In this document: piece after piece, positions 16,921-24,812 of the stretch
Position numbering within the stretch: position 1 is the stretch's first letter
Layout of the letters: the number at the start of each line of letters is the position of its first letter
DNA from: Acaudatibacter sp035532115
GTDB lineage: Bacteria > Pseudomonadota > Alphaproteobacteria > Caulobacterales > Caulobacteraceae
Reading direction: 5' to 3'
Assembly (NCBI GenBank): GCA_035532115.1
Contig: DATKRO010000099.1
Coordinates: 18,454 to 82,453, forward strand
Length of the DNA: 64,000 bases
Position numbers and translations under genes: made by a program
The notes under the pieces: model-generated
Databases searched by the model: none
What the model saw: the letters and a program-made list of their open reading frames with translations, nothing else
What the model was told of the DNA's origin: nothing

Positions 16921-17412
16921 GTGCGTCCGGAGATCAGCGTCACCCTCGTTCCGGTTCCGCTGGCCGACAAGCCGGCGCTGAAGGCGATGCTCGATCCCTA
17001 CCTCGTCGAACATGCCGACGTCGCCGATCCCGAGCGGCGCTACGGCGATCCGGCCCGGTATCCCTATTTCGACGTCTATTGGACCGAGCCGGAGCGCACC
17101 CCGCTGTGGATCTTGGCCGAAGGCGAGCGGGTCGGCTTCGTTCTCGTCAACGCCCACTCGCCCTCCGGACGGGGGACGGATCGGACCATCGCCGAGTTCT
17201 TCGTGCTGCCGGCCTGGCGGCGCCGGGGCGCGGGGGCGGCGGCGGCGCGGGCGGCGCTCCAGTCCCGACCCGGCCAGTGGGAGCTGCAGGTCTACAAGAC
17301 CAATCCCGCCGGCATGGCCTTCTGGCCGCGCGCCATCGCCGCGGCGGGCGCGCGCGACTGGGAGCGCCTGGATCTCGGCGAGCCGGTGGTGCACCGCTTC
17401 CGGATGGGCTGA
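16921..17412 (+). CDS. GNAT-family N-acetyltransferase
   Basis: A 163-residue acetyltransferase. The acetyl-CoA loop appears as IAEFFVLPAWRRRGAGAAAA (the RxxGxA motif), followed by the usual beta-strand and helix and NPAGMAFWPR near the end. The start is GTG 16921 after AAGGCGGGA. The amine acceptor is unknown. The gene is monocistronic, between the TMEM175-like gene and the convergent acyl-CoA synthetase. Confidence 0.82.
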   Translation: MRPEISVTLVPVPLADKPALKAMLDPYLVEHADVADPERRYGDPARYPYFDVYWTEPERTPLWILAEGERVGFVLVNAHSPSGRGTDRTIAEFFVLPAWRRRGAGAAAARAALQSRPGQWELQVYKTNPAGMAFWPRAIAAAGARDWERLDLGEPVVHRFRMG

Positions 17413-17430
17413 GCCGCGGCCCGCTTCGGC

Positions 17431-19218
17431 CTAAAGCCTGATCTCCCCGGAGATGATCCTGGCGTGCTGGGCGCGGGTCAGCTTGGCGAAGCCGCGCGGT
17501 CCTCGGAAATAGAGAGGATCGCGCACCTTGGCTGGATCGAACCCTTCGCTCACCAGGTCGAGCTTGCGGTGCTTGAAGGTGCCGGTGACCGCGATCTGCG
17601 GCATCAAGCGGATGAACAGCGGCTGGGCGTAGGGCGGCAGACGCTCGCTCAGGAATGCCTCGAACGTCTTGAGATCGAAGCCGTCGGTGGCCACCAGCGC
17701 AGCCATGCCGGCGCGGCCGTCGAGATCGCCCACGGTGACGCCGTAGACGCTGGCGTCATCGACGCCGGGCGCCGCGGCCGCCACGCCCGCCACCTCGCTG
17801 GCCGAGACGTTCTCGCCTTTCCAGCGGAAGGTGTCGCCGATGCGGTCGACAAAATAGAAATAGCCGTCGCTGTCCCGGCGCAGCAGATCGCCGGTCCTGA
17901 ACCAGGCGTCGCCAGGCGCGAAGACGTCGCGCAGCACCTTTCTTTCGCTGGCGGCCCGGTCGGCGTAGCCGACGTAGGCGCCGCGCGCGTCGGCCCTGAT
18001 CTGTCCCAGGCACTCGCCCGGCTCGTCGACGCCAGCCTCGATGCAGCGCCCGTCGCTGCCGCGCAGCGGCGCCTCGGCCTCGACGTCGAACCTGACCAGG
18101 CGGATGTTGAAGAACCTCTTCAGATAGTCGGGCGCTCGGCCGATAGCCCCGAGCGCGCCGTCGAAGTTGAACATCGAGACATTGCCCTCGGTCGAGCCGT
18201 AGAACTCCAGCACCCTCGGCGCCCCGAAACGGCCGATCAGCTTCTCCCAGACGTCCGGCCGCAGACCGTTGCCGAAGGCGAGCCGCAGATGGTGGGCGCG
18301 CTCGTCGGGATCCTCGGGCTGGTGGACGAGGTAGCGGCAGAGTTCGCCGATGTAGACGAACATGGTGCAGCGCTCGCCGGCGATTTCGGGCCAGAAGTGC
18401 CGCGCCGAGAAGCGCCGGCGGATCACCACCGAGCCGCCGTTGAGCAGCGCCGCGCCGGCGGCGCAGAGCCCGCCGGTGGCGTGATAGAGGGGCAGGGCGA
18501 CGTAGATCCTGTCGTCCGGCCGGGCGCCGGTCGCCCCGGCGAAGCCGCGCATGTAGAGCTGGGCGCGCATGTGGGTGACGCGGGCGGCCTTGGGCAGGCC
18601 GGTGGTGCCGCTGGTGTAGATGAAGAGCGCCGTGTCGCGGGCGCTGATGCCCTCGCGGCGGCCGCGGTCGGGGCGAAGCGCGCTGCAGCTCCTCAGCGCC
18701 TTGGTCAGATCGCGCTGGTCGCCGTGCGGTTCGGCGAGGGTCCACTCCTGCATCGGCTGCTTCAGAAGCCCCCTGGCGCCCTCGAACGCCGGCCAGGTCT
18801 CCTCGTCCACCAGGCAGTGGTCGGCGCCGCAAATGTCCAGGCAGTGGGCCAGGGCCTCGCCGGCGAGCTGGTTGTTGACGAGCGCGGTGACGACGCCGAC
18901 CTTGGAGAGTCCGAACCAGATCGGCAGGTATTCGAGCCGGTTCGGCATCAGCAGCGCCACGGTCTGGCCGCGCCTCAGGCCGGCGTGCTCGGCCCAGTGG
19001 GCGTAGCGGTTGGCGAGGGCGTCCATCTCGGCATAGGTCAGGGTGCGGCCTTCGAACTTCAGCGCCGGCCGCTCGCGCCAGCGGTCGACCGCGGCCTCGA
19101 GGTCGTCGGTGATCAGGTTGGCCGAATCGGCGGCGATCGAACGCACTCTTCGAAGCGTCCGTACGAGGCCGCCGAGAAAGCGCCATTCGCGCCGCAGCCG
19201 CGCCCCGATACTCAACAC
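17431..19218 (-). CDS. Long-chain acyl-CoA synthetase, FATP/FadD6-like
   Basis: A 595-residue adenylate-forming enzyme that activates fatty acids to acyl-CoA. The AMP-binding P-loop is YTSGTTGLPKAA. The acyl-adenylate core includes EFYGSTEGNVS and WFRTGDLLRRD, and the C-terminal catalytic lysine region is TGTFKHRK. The opening (AAVDRWRERPALKFEGRTLTY, preceded by DDLE) and the length match the very-long-chain FATP-type branch. The start is GTG 19218 or TTG 19215, both preceded by GGAGG. Longer frames upstream lack support. It would feed beta-oxidation or lipid synthesis. Confidence 0.9.
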   Translation of the reverse strand: MLSIGARLRREWRFLGGLVRTLRRVRSIAADSANLITDDLEAAVDRWRERPALKFEGRTLTYAEMDALANRYAHWAEHAGLRRGQTVALLMPNRLEYLPIWFGLSKVGVVTALVNNQLAGEALAHCLDICGADHCLVDEETWPAFEGARGLLKQPMQEWTLAEPHGDQRDLTKALRSCSALRPDRGRREGISARDTALFIYTSGTTGLPKAARVTHMRAQLYMRGFAGATGARPDDRIYVALPLYHATGGLCAAGAALLNGGSVVIRRRFSARHFWPEIAGERCTMFVYIGELCRYLVHQPEDPDERAHHLRLAFGNGLRPDVWEKLIGRFGAPRVLEFYGSTEGNVSMFNFDGALGAIGRAPDYLKRFFNIRLVRFDVEAEAPLRGSDGRCIEAGVDEPGECLGQIRADARGAYVGYADRAASERKVLRDVFAPGDAWFRTGDLLRRDSDGYFYFVDRIGDTFRWKGENVSASEVAGVAAAAPGVDDASVYGVTVGDLDGRAGMAALVATDGFDLKTFEAFLSERLPPYAQPLFIRLMPQIAVTGTFKHRKLDLVSEGFDPAKVRDPLYFRGPRGFAKLTRAQHARIISGEIRL

Positions 19219-19300
19219 CTCGCCTCCATCGCCAACGGGTGAGCTTGGAGATTCGAGGGGGCGCCGGTCAATCCCCGGCAGGCGGCCAAGGCGCGCCGGA

Positions 19301-20104
19301 TCAGCTTCCGCTCGATGCATAGTGATGCACGCCGAAGCGCCAGGCGAAGAGCGCGACGGCCAGGAAGGCGAGACCCGCCGAGGGCGCGAGGATCTGCGCC
19401 CAGAACGGGCTGCCGAGGGGGTCGGCCCGGCCCATGGCCGCCAGCATCGGCAGGTAGGTGACGCAGCCGATCGGCACGACGTAGAGGAGCAGGTCGCGGA
19501 ACCAGCGCGCATAGACGTCGAGCGGGTATTCGGCCGCCGCTTCGCCGCCGTAGGTGAGGATGTTCATCGCCTCCAGGCTCTCCACCGTCCAGAACGCCAG
19601 CGTCGCCTGCAGGATCAGCAGTCCGGAGAACAGCGCCACCCCGCCCGCCGCCGCCCAGGCCAGGATCGCCACCGCGGCGGGCGTCGCGGCAAAATGGGTC
19701 AGCCGCGCTCCGATGGCGAATACGATCGCCCCCTGGGCGAAGCGGCCGATGCGGGTCAGCCGCAATTCATAGCCGAAGAGCTGCAGGGTGGTGGTCCTCG
19801 GCCGCAGCAGCAACCGGTCGAAGGCGCCGGTCCTGACGAACACGGAGCCGAACACGTCGAAGCCGCGCGTCACCGCGTCGGCGAGCGCGAAGGTCATGCT
19901 GACCAGCCCGTAGAAGAGCGCCACCTCGCCCAGGCTCCAGCCGCCGATATGGCCGAACCGGCGGAACAGCGCCCAGATGCCGACGAACTCGATGATGGTC
20001 ACCAGGAAGGCGCCGAGGGTCATCAGCAGGAACGACCCAGGATAAACGAGCTGGGCGCGGATCGAGGTCGCCAGATAGCGGCGGTAGAGGCGCAGGCTGT
20101 CCAC
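19301..20104 (-). CDS. ABC-2 type exporter permease subunit (DUF990-like)
   Basis: A 267-residue permease with six hydrophobic helices, for example SFLLMTLGAFLVTIIEFVGI and ALFSGLLILQATLAFW. The pattern GRFAQGAIVFAIGA and the C-terminal VPIGCVTYLPM resemble the ABC-2 permeases of the DUF990 type, which work in pairs with a second permease. Starts at GTG 20104, one base after the stop of the other permease, and forms the last gene of a three-gene operon. The exported substrate is unknown. Confidence 0.85.
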   Translation of the reverse strand: MDSLRLYRRYLATSIRAQLVYPGSFLLMTLGAFLVTIIEFVGIWALFRRFGHIGGWSLGEVALFYGLVSMTFALADAVTRGFDVFGSVFVRTGAFDRLLLRPRTTTLQLFGYELRLTRIGRFAQGAIVFAIGARLTHFAATPAAVAILAWAAAGGVALFSGLLILQATLAFWTVESLEAMNILTYGGEAAAEYPLDVYARWFRDLLLYVVPIGCVTYLPMLAAMGRADPLGSPFWAQILAPSAGLAFLAVALFAWRFGVHHYASSGS

Positions 20105-20105
20105 C

Positions 20106-20942
20106 TCAGCCCCCCTGAACCTGAAGACGGCGCATGGCGCGCCCCAGCCAGGCGTGACCGATGAGCGCCAGGGCGGCGACCCAGCCGAATTGCAACGCGA
20201 TGGCCCAGAGCGCTCCCGGCCCGGCGATGCCGCCGAAATAGATGGAGAACGGAATGTCGACGAGGCCGGCGCAGGGATTGAGCCGCAGCCAGGGGCGCAC
20301 TGCGTCCGGGAAGAAGGCGAGCGGCACGACCATGCCGGAGAAGAGGTTCACGATCGGGGCGGTAAGCGAGGCGATGCCGCGGTCGGTGAGCATCGCCGTC
20401 ATGGCGATGTTGACCAGGAGGGTGATGGCGGCGGAGAGCAGCATCATCGCCAGGGCCGAGACGGCGAAGAGGACGCCGGCCGCCAGGCTCGGCGGCGCGG
20501 GCAGGCCCCAGCGTCCGAGCCCCACGAGCGGCAGCGCCACGGCGGCGAAGAAGCCCATCAGCAGCGCCCGCGGCAGCACTCTGGCGATCGACCAGGCCAG
20601 GGCGCGCGCATACCACCACGCATAGGTATCGACGGGACGGAGGCGCTCGTAGGCGACCGCGCCGGTGCGCACCATCCCGGCCACCTCCGGATCGGCGTTC
20701 CACGGCAGGAAGGCGAGGAAGGCCTGGCCGAGCCAGGTATAGGCGATGGCGTTGCCGAGGCTCATCGGGGCATGCGCGGTCCCGCCAGCGTAGAAGGCGG
20801 CGAAGATCAGGATGCGGATCACCCCGAACCAGAGCTGGGTGGCGAACCCCGCCAGCGCCGCCGCCCGGTACTGCAGCGTCAGCTGGAACCGCCCGGCGAA
20901 CACCGCGCCGTAGGGACGAAGCGCGACACCGAGGGCGCTCAC
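20106..20942 (-). CDS. ABC-2 type exporter permease subunit
   Basis: A 278-residue partner permease with six transmembrane segments (such as LLSAAITLLVNIAMTAML and LFSGMVVPLAFFPD, the latter typical of ABC-2 permeases). The start is GTG 20942, overlapping the stop of the ATPase gene as GTGA. Together with the next permease and the ATPase it forms a heteromeric exporter in the inner membrane. No substrate gene is adjacent. Confidence 0.85.
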   Translation of the reverse strand: MSALGVALRPYGAVFAGRFQLTLQYRAAALAGFATQLWFGVIRILIFAAFYAGGTAHAPMSLGNAIAYTWLGQAFLAFLPWNADPEVAGMVRTGAVAYERLRPVDTYAWWYARALAWSIARVLPRALLMGFFAAVALPLVGLGRWGLPAPPSLAAGVLFAVSALAMMLLSAAITLLVNIAMTAMLTDRGIASLTAPIVNLFSGMVVPLAFFPDAVRPWLRLNPCAGLVDIPFSIYFGGIAGPGALWAIALQFGWVAALALIGHAWLGRAMRRLQVQGG

Positions 20943-21931
20943 GCCTCGCCCGCCCCGTGCAGGTCGTAGAAGCGGGCGATCACCTCCTCGATGGGGGGTT
21001 CATCGACGTGGATGTCGTCGACGGCGTGGTCGGCGACGATGCGGGCGATGAGCGCGGGCGCCGGCAGCTGCTTGGGGTCGAAGGCGAGCTCCAGCGCACG
21101 GCCCTGGCGCGCGACCACGGTGACGCCAGGCAGCTCCAGCGCCGGCGCCTCGGCCGAAAAGTCGACGAAGAGGCGCCGTTCCGCCAGCACTCCCGCCCGC
21201 AGCGCCTCGAACGAGCCGTCGGCGAGAATTCGGCCGTTGCCGATCACGATCACGCGCTCGGCGAGAGCCTCGATGTCGTGCATGTCGTGGGTGGTGAGGA
21301 TCACGGTGACGCCGTGCTCGCGGTTCAGCTTCTTGACGAAATCGCGGATGGCGAGCTTGGCGGGGGCGTCGAGGCCGATGGTGGGCTCGTCGAGGAAAAT
21401 GATCTCGGGGTCGTGCAGCAGCGCCGCGGCGATCTCGCAGCGCATCCGCTGGCCGAGGGAGAGCTGGCGCACCGGCTGCTTCAGCAGTCGCTCCAGCCGC
21501 ATCAGGGCGATCAGTTCGGCGCAGCGCGCCCGATAGCGATCGGGCGGCACGCGGTAGATGTCGCGCAGCAGATCGAAGCCCTCGACCACCGGCAGGTCCC
21601 ACCAGAGCTGGGTGCGCTGGCCGAAGACCACGCCGATGCGCGCCACGTGGCGGATGCGCTCTTTCCACGGCGTGATCCCGTCCACTTCGCAGCGGCCGGA
21701 GGAGGGCTCGAGGATGCCGGAGAGAATCTTGATGGTGGTGGACTTGCCGGCGCCGTTGGGCCCGATGAAGCCCATCAGTTCGCCGCGCTGCATCGAAAAG
21801 CTGATCGCCTCGAGCGCCCGGATGGTGCGCCAGCGCCGCCGGAAGAGGCCCGCGAGCGCGCCCAGCGCGCCATTGTCCCGCTCGGCCACGCGATAGATCT
21901 TCGACAGTTCCTCGACGAGGATCTGGGGCAT
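20939..21931 (-). CDS. ABC exporter ATP-binding protein
   Basis: A 330-residue ATPase. It shows Walker A (GPNGAGKSTT), a Q-loop near VVFGQRTQLWWD, the signature LSLGQRMR, Walker B with catalytic Glu (IIFLDEPTIGLD) and the switch His (LTTHD). FGQRTQLWWDLPV is characteristic of ATPases paired with DUF990-type permeases. About 85 extra C-terminal residues follow the nucleotide-binding domain and may be regulatory. It is the first gene of the operon, starting with ATG 21931. Confidence 0.92.
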   Translation of the reverse strand: MPQILVEELSKIYRVAERDNGALGALAGLFRRRWRTIRALEAISFSMQRGELMGFIGPNGAGKSTTIKILSGILEPSSGRCEVDGITPWKERIRHVARIGVVFGQRTQLWWDLPVVEGFDLLRDIYRVPPDRYRARCAELIALMRLERLLKQPVRQLSLGQRMRCEIAAALLHDPEIIFLDEPTIGLDAPAKLAIRDFVKKLNREHGVTVILTTHDMHDIEALAERVIVIGNGRILADGSFEALRAGVLAERRLFVDFSAEAPALELPGVTVVARQGRALELAFDPKQLPAPALIARIVADHAVDDIHVDEPPIEEVIARFYDLHGAGEA

Positions 21932-22037
21932 GGCCGGTTCTGCTGAAAAAGGGCGCGGACCCTAGTTGAAGCGCCGCCGCGGCGCAAGCGCGGGTCGCTC
22001 GCCCTTCACGGCAAAGAGTTCGGGCTGACGAGACGCT

Positions 22038-22173
22038 CATCATCGCCGTCACCCCGGCCAAGCGAAGCGCGAGCCGGGGCCGGACGGGTCGCGGCCAAGC
22101 TGGAATTCGTCTTGGAAGCGGCGGGTCCGGCCTCGGATCGCCCTTTCAGGCCGTCCGGGTGACGGCGATGATG
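22038..22173. repeat. Palindromic intergenic repeat (MITE/REP-like)
   Basis: The 136-base element has perfect 17-base terminal arms: CATCATCGCCGTCACCC at 22038-22054 and its reverse complement at 22157-22173. Inside the left half, CCCCGGC and GCCGGGG form a second, smaller hairpin. It has no open frame of note and fills the gap between the ABC operon and the pentapeptide gene; nothing else is seen between 21932 and 22230. Elements of this design are usually present in many copies per genome; I cannot test that here. Confidence 0.65.
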
Positions 22174-22230
22174 GTCAAACCTCCGCGAATTAGTCCTTTC
22201 GCAATCCGACCGCATCGCCGTGGCTCGCCC

Positions 22231-22962
22231 TTACTGGGGCCGCACGTCGACGCCCATGGCGTCCAGCAGGCGGAACTGCTGGTCGGGAGCGATCTTCAGG
22301 TCGGCGTAGGTCGCCAGGCGCCGCAGATCGAGGCCGCTGACCTCGGCGCCCTGCAGGTCCGCGCCGGCGAGCCGCGCTCCGTCGAGGATCGCCTGGAAGA
22401 GATCCGCGCCCGTCAGGTCCGCACCCTCGAGATCGGCCCCCGACAGATCGGTCTCGCGCAGGCGACTGCGCGCGAGTTCGCAGCCAGGCAGGCGCACGCC
22501 GGATAGGTCGGCCAGCTCGAGATTGCAGTCCATCAGGGTCGCCGCGAAACGTTCGAGCTTGCGCCCGTAGGATCTGGCGAAGCTGCATCGGGCGAAGACT
22601 GCGCCCAGGAGGTTGCAGTCCTGCATGCGCACGCCATGAAGCTCCGTCCCCTCGAACCTGGCGTAGATCAGCTCGCACCGCGAGAAGCGCGCCTCGTCCA
22701 ATCGGCTGAAGGCGAACGACGCGCCGGTCCTGGAGGCGTGGTCGGCGAACTGACAGTCCTCGAAGACCGCCTCGCGAAGATCGGCATGGGAGAAGCGGCA
22801 GCGGATCAGTCGGCAGCGCTCGAACCGGGCGCCCGAGAGGATGGTCCCGGCAAAGGCCCCGTCCTCGATGGCGCAGTCCACCAGAGTCAGATCGGTCAGA
22901 TCGAGTTCGGCCCAGTCGACATCGGCGAGCGGCCGGGCCTCGATCCGCTCGCCGGCGCGCAC
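22231..22962 (-). CDS. Pentapeptide-repeat protein, Qnr-like
   Basis: A right-handed beta-helix of repeated A(D/N)LXX-type pentapeptides over most of 243 residues (LRETDLSGADLEGADLTGAD, LIRCRFSHADLREAVFEDC). The helix is interrupted by a loop after FADHASRTG, and the protein ends LKIAPDQQFRLLDAMGVDV. That tail, the loop and the size resemble Qnr proteins, which mimic DNA and protect gyrase from quinolones. Start is uncertain: GTG 22962 lies just after the preceding gene's stop and has no good ribosome site. It sits behind the zinc-finger/HTH gene on the same strand with an 8-base gap or overlap, so co-expression is likely. Confidence 0.8.
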   Translation of the reverse strand: MRAGERIEARPLADVDWAELDLTDLTLVDCAIEDGAFAGTILSGARFERCRLIRCRFSHADLREAVFEDCQFADHASRTGASFAFSRLDEARFSRCELIYARFEGTELHGVRMQDCNLLGAVFARCSFARSYGRKLERFAATLMDCNLELADLSGVRLPGCELARSRLRETDLSGADLEGADLTGADLFQAILDGARLAGADLQGAEVSGLDLRRLATYADLKIAPDQQFRLLDAMGVDVRPQ

Positions 22963-22970
22963 GCTGGCGC

Positions 22971-23375
22971 TCAGGAGAACCGCTCCCAGGCCGACTGGCG
23001 CGAGACCCCGAGGGCCTCGCCGATGCGCGCCCAGCTGATCTCGCGTCCGCGCAGCTCCTCGACCAGGGTGTGCAGCTGGTTGCCCATGCCCTGAAGCGTG
23101 CGCTCCACCGGCTTGAGGCGATCGAGCAGCCGGTCGGAGGGGATGTTTTCGATCTTGAACTGGGCGTGATCGATCTTCGGCGTGCGTCCGGCCACGTACT
23201 CGTCGCACAGCGCCACGCACTCGTCGCAGATGAAGATGGCGCCCGGTCCGGCGATCAGCTTCTGCACTTCGTGCTGCGATTTCAGACAGAACGAGCAGTG
23301 GACAGGCTCCTTCGCGGTGTCGGGGGCCGGCGCTGCGGACGGATTGGTCGCGGCGCTGGCGGGTTGTTCGGACAT
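22971..23375 (-). CDS. ClpX-type C4 zinc-finger protein with a C-terminal HTH-like segment
   Basis: A 134-residue protein. Residues 1-25 are low-complexity. C27, C30, C50 and C53 (VHCSFCLKS and IFICDECVALCDEY) form the zinc-binding domain known from the N-terminus of ClpX, but there is no AAA+ part. Residues 113-134 (ISWARIGEALGVSRQSAWER) look like a helix-turn-helix. It may therefore be a DNA-binding regulator using a ClpX-like dimerisation module. A strong ribosome site (AGGAGG) precedes the ATG and overlaps an operator-like palindrome. It precedes the Qnr-like gene on the same strand, suggesting a two-gene operon. Confidence 0.75.
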   Translation of the reverse strand: MSEQPASAATNPSAAPAPDTAKEPVHCSFCLKSQHEVQKLIAGPGAIFICDECVALCDEYVAGRTPKIDHAQFKIENIPSDRLLDRLKPVERTLQGMGNQLHTLVEELRGREISWARIGEALGVSRQSAWERFS

Positions 23376-23386
23376 CGAGACCTCCT

Positions 23387-23447
23387 GTCAGAGAGAACCT
23401 GACAGTCAAGTACGGCCTGACGAAATTGCCGTCAAGCGAATCCTGAC
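23387..23447. promoter_or_regulatory. Array of three 17-bp operator-like inverted repeats
   Basis: Read on the minus strand, three sites share the form GTCAGG-N5-(C/T)(T/C)TGAC: positions 23447-23431, 23421-23405 and 23403-23387. The innermost site overlaps the ribosome site of the zinc-finger/HTH gene, whose ATG is at 23375. Such an array immediately before a gene for a possible DNA-binding protein suggests autoregulation. TTGAC within two of the sites could also serve as a -35 element. Confidence 0.6.
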
Positions 23448-23450
23448 ACC

Positions 23451-23951
23451 TCAGTTGAGGGCGCCGGCGTCCGCGGCCGTGGCGGGATCGGCGATCCAGG
23501 CCGGCCAGAAGTCCGCCGGCCACGCCGCCGCGGCGTGCAGGCGGCGCATCACCGCCAGCGTCTGGCGCACCGCTGCGATGTCGACGCCAAGCGTGCGGGT
23601 CTCGCCCTCGCCAAAGTCGAAGCGAAAGCCGAGGCCCCGGTCGGACGGGTCGATGTGGACGGCCCTGACCAGGCCGCCGGGCGCGTCGGCGCCCGGGGTC
23701 ACGCCGGCGACCTTGCCGAACCGCGCCATCGCCGCGGCCTGCTCGAAAGCGTTCAGCGCGGCGCGGCGCTCCGGTGCGCTCCCGGCCGCCGTGCGCTTCT
23801 CCAGCATCGCGCCCAGAGCGCCGACGAGACCGCGGCAGAGCTTCTGCGTCAGCCATAGCCGCATCGTCGCGCCGTCGGCGTCGATCATGTCCCAGGCGAT
23901 GCGATCTTCGTCGCCGTCGTAGCAGAGCGAAAACCGGCTGATCTCGGCCAT
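23451..23951 (-). CDS. Conserved-looking protein of unknown function
   Basis: A 166-residue soluble protein from ATG 23951 (MAEISRFSLCYDGDEDRIAW). It has acidic and hydrophobic alternation in the first third, an alanine-rich helical middle (GLVGALGAMLEKRTA, AALNAFEQAAAMARFG), and a strand-rich section FRFDFGEGETRTLGVD before a final helix. It has no signal peptide or transmembrane segment. I do not recognise a family. It lies upstream of the zinc-finger/HTH gene on the same strand but is separated from it by the operator array. Confidence 0.6.
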   Translation of the reverse strand: MAEISRFSLCYDGDEDRIAWDMIDADGATMRLWLTQKLCRGLVGALGAMLEKRTAAGSAPERRAALNAFEQAAAMARFGKVAGVTPGADAPGGLVRAVHIDPSDRGLGFRFDFGEGETRTLGVDIAAVRQTLAVMRRLHAAAAWPADFWPAWIADPATAADAGALN

Positions 23952-23981
23952 CGAACCCGACCTCGCGCGACCCGCCATGTC

Positions 23982-24812
23982 CTATACCGGGGCGGTCGCC
24001 GCTTTGGGAGCCCGCGTCAGCTCGGCGTAGGCCCAGGCGACGCCGCGCAGCAGCTTCGCGTCCGTTTCGCGCTCGAGCATCTCGCGCAGCACCGGGGCGG
24101 CGCCTCGCTCTGCGGCAAGCGCCAGGGCGACGGCCGCGTGGCGGCGCACCTGCGGGCTCGGATCGGCGAACGCCGCGGCGACGATGCGCGCGCGCACGTA
24201 CGGCTCGAGCGCACCGCCCGTCTCGCCGCAGGCGTGGCAGGAGAGCGCGTGCATGGCCATCCAGCGCACCCGCGGAACCGGATCGTCGATCAGCCGCGTC
24301 AGAGCCGGGCGCGCCGCGGCATCGCCGAAGGTATCCAGGGCGCCGGCGCACTCGAAGCGGGTGCGGGCGCGCCGTGACTGAAGGCCCGCCAGCAGCGCGG
24401 TCTGGAAACCGGCGTACCGCGCCGGCGCCGCCTGCATCGCGGCGCGCGCTCGCTGCTTGCGCCGCTTGCCGACCGCCAGCGCCCTGGCGAGGGCGCGCAG
24501 ATCATCCGCCTGCGCCAGGGCGAACCAGCGCTCGGCCAGAGCCTCGGCGTCGAGTTCGTCCGCCGATTTCGCTGCTGGCGCGCGCCGGCGGCGCACCTCG
24601 TGCGCAAGCGCCGGCCAGCTCGCGAATCCGTACTCGCGGGCGATGACGAACTGGGCTCTGGTCAACGGCAGCTCGCGGCCCGAGACCGTAGCGAAGGCGA
24701 GGTCCAGACGGACCAGCGCCTGAGTCTCCCCGGCCAGGCAGGCGCGCTGCAGGGCGCGCGCCTCGCGGCGCAGGCGCTCCAGATCCGGTCGTGGCGGCAG
24801 CGAGCGGCTCAT
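23982..24812 (-). CDS. HEAT-repeat protein with an N-terminal AREYGF-type segment
   Basis: A 276-residue helical protein. The N-terminal third includes LTRAQFVIAREYGFASWPAL, a segment commonly found in bacterial ankyrin-type and related proteins. The second half has HEAT-like helical pairs (ARPALTRLIDDPVPRVRWMA, FADPSPQVRRHAAVALALAA). It probably mediates protein-protein contacts; no enzyme motif is seen. The ATG at 24812 overlaps the stop of the dioxygenase gene by four bases (ATGA), so the two are coupled and may function together. Confidence 0.7.
   Translation of the reverse strand: MSRSLPPRPDLERLRREARALQRACLAGETQALVRLDLAFATVSGRELPLTRAQFVIAREYGFASWPALAHEVRRRRAPAAKSADELDAEALAERWFALAQADDLRALARALAVGKRRKQRARAAMQAAPARYAGFQTALLAGLQSRRARTRFECAGALDTFGDAAARPALTRLIDDPVPRVRWMAMHALSCHACGETGGALEPYVRARIVAAAFADPSPQVRRHAAVALALAAERGAAPVLREMLERETDAKLLRGVAWAYAELTRAPKAATAPV

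Noticed and set aside
23376..23450. LexA (SOS) box controlling the Qnr-like unit.
   Set aside because: The alphaproteobacterial GTTC-N7-GTTC pattern is not present; GTTC occurs once without a partner at the right distance.
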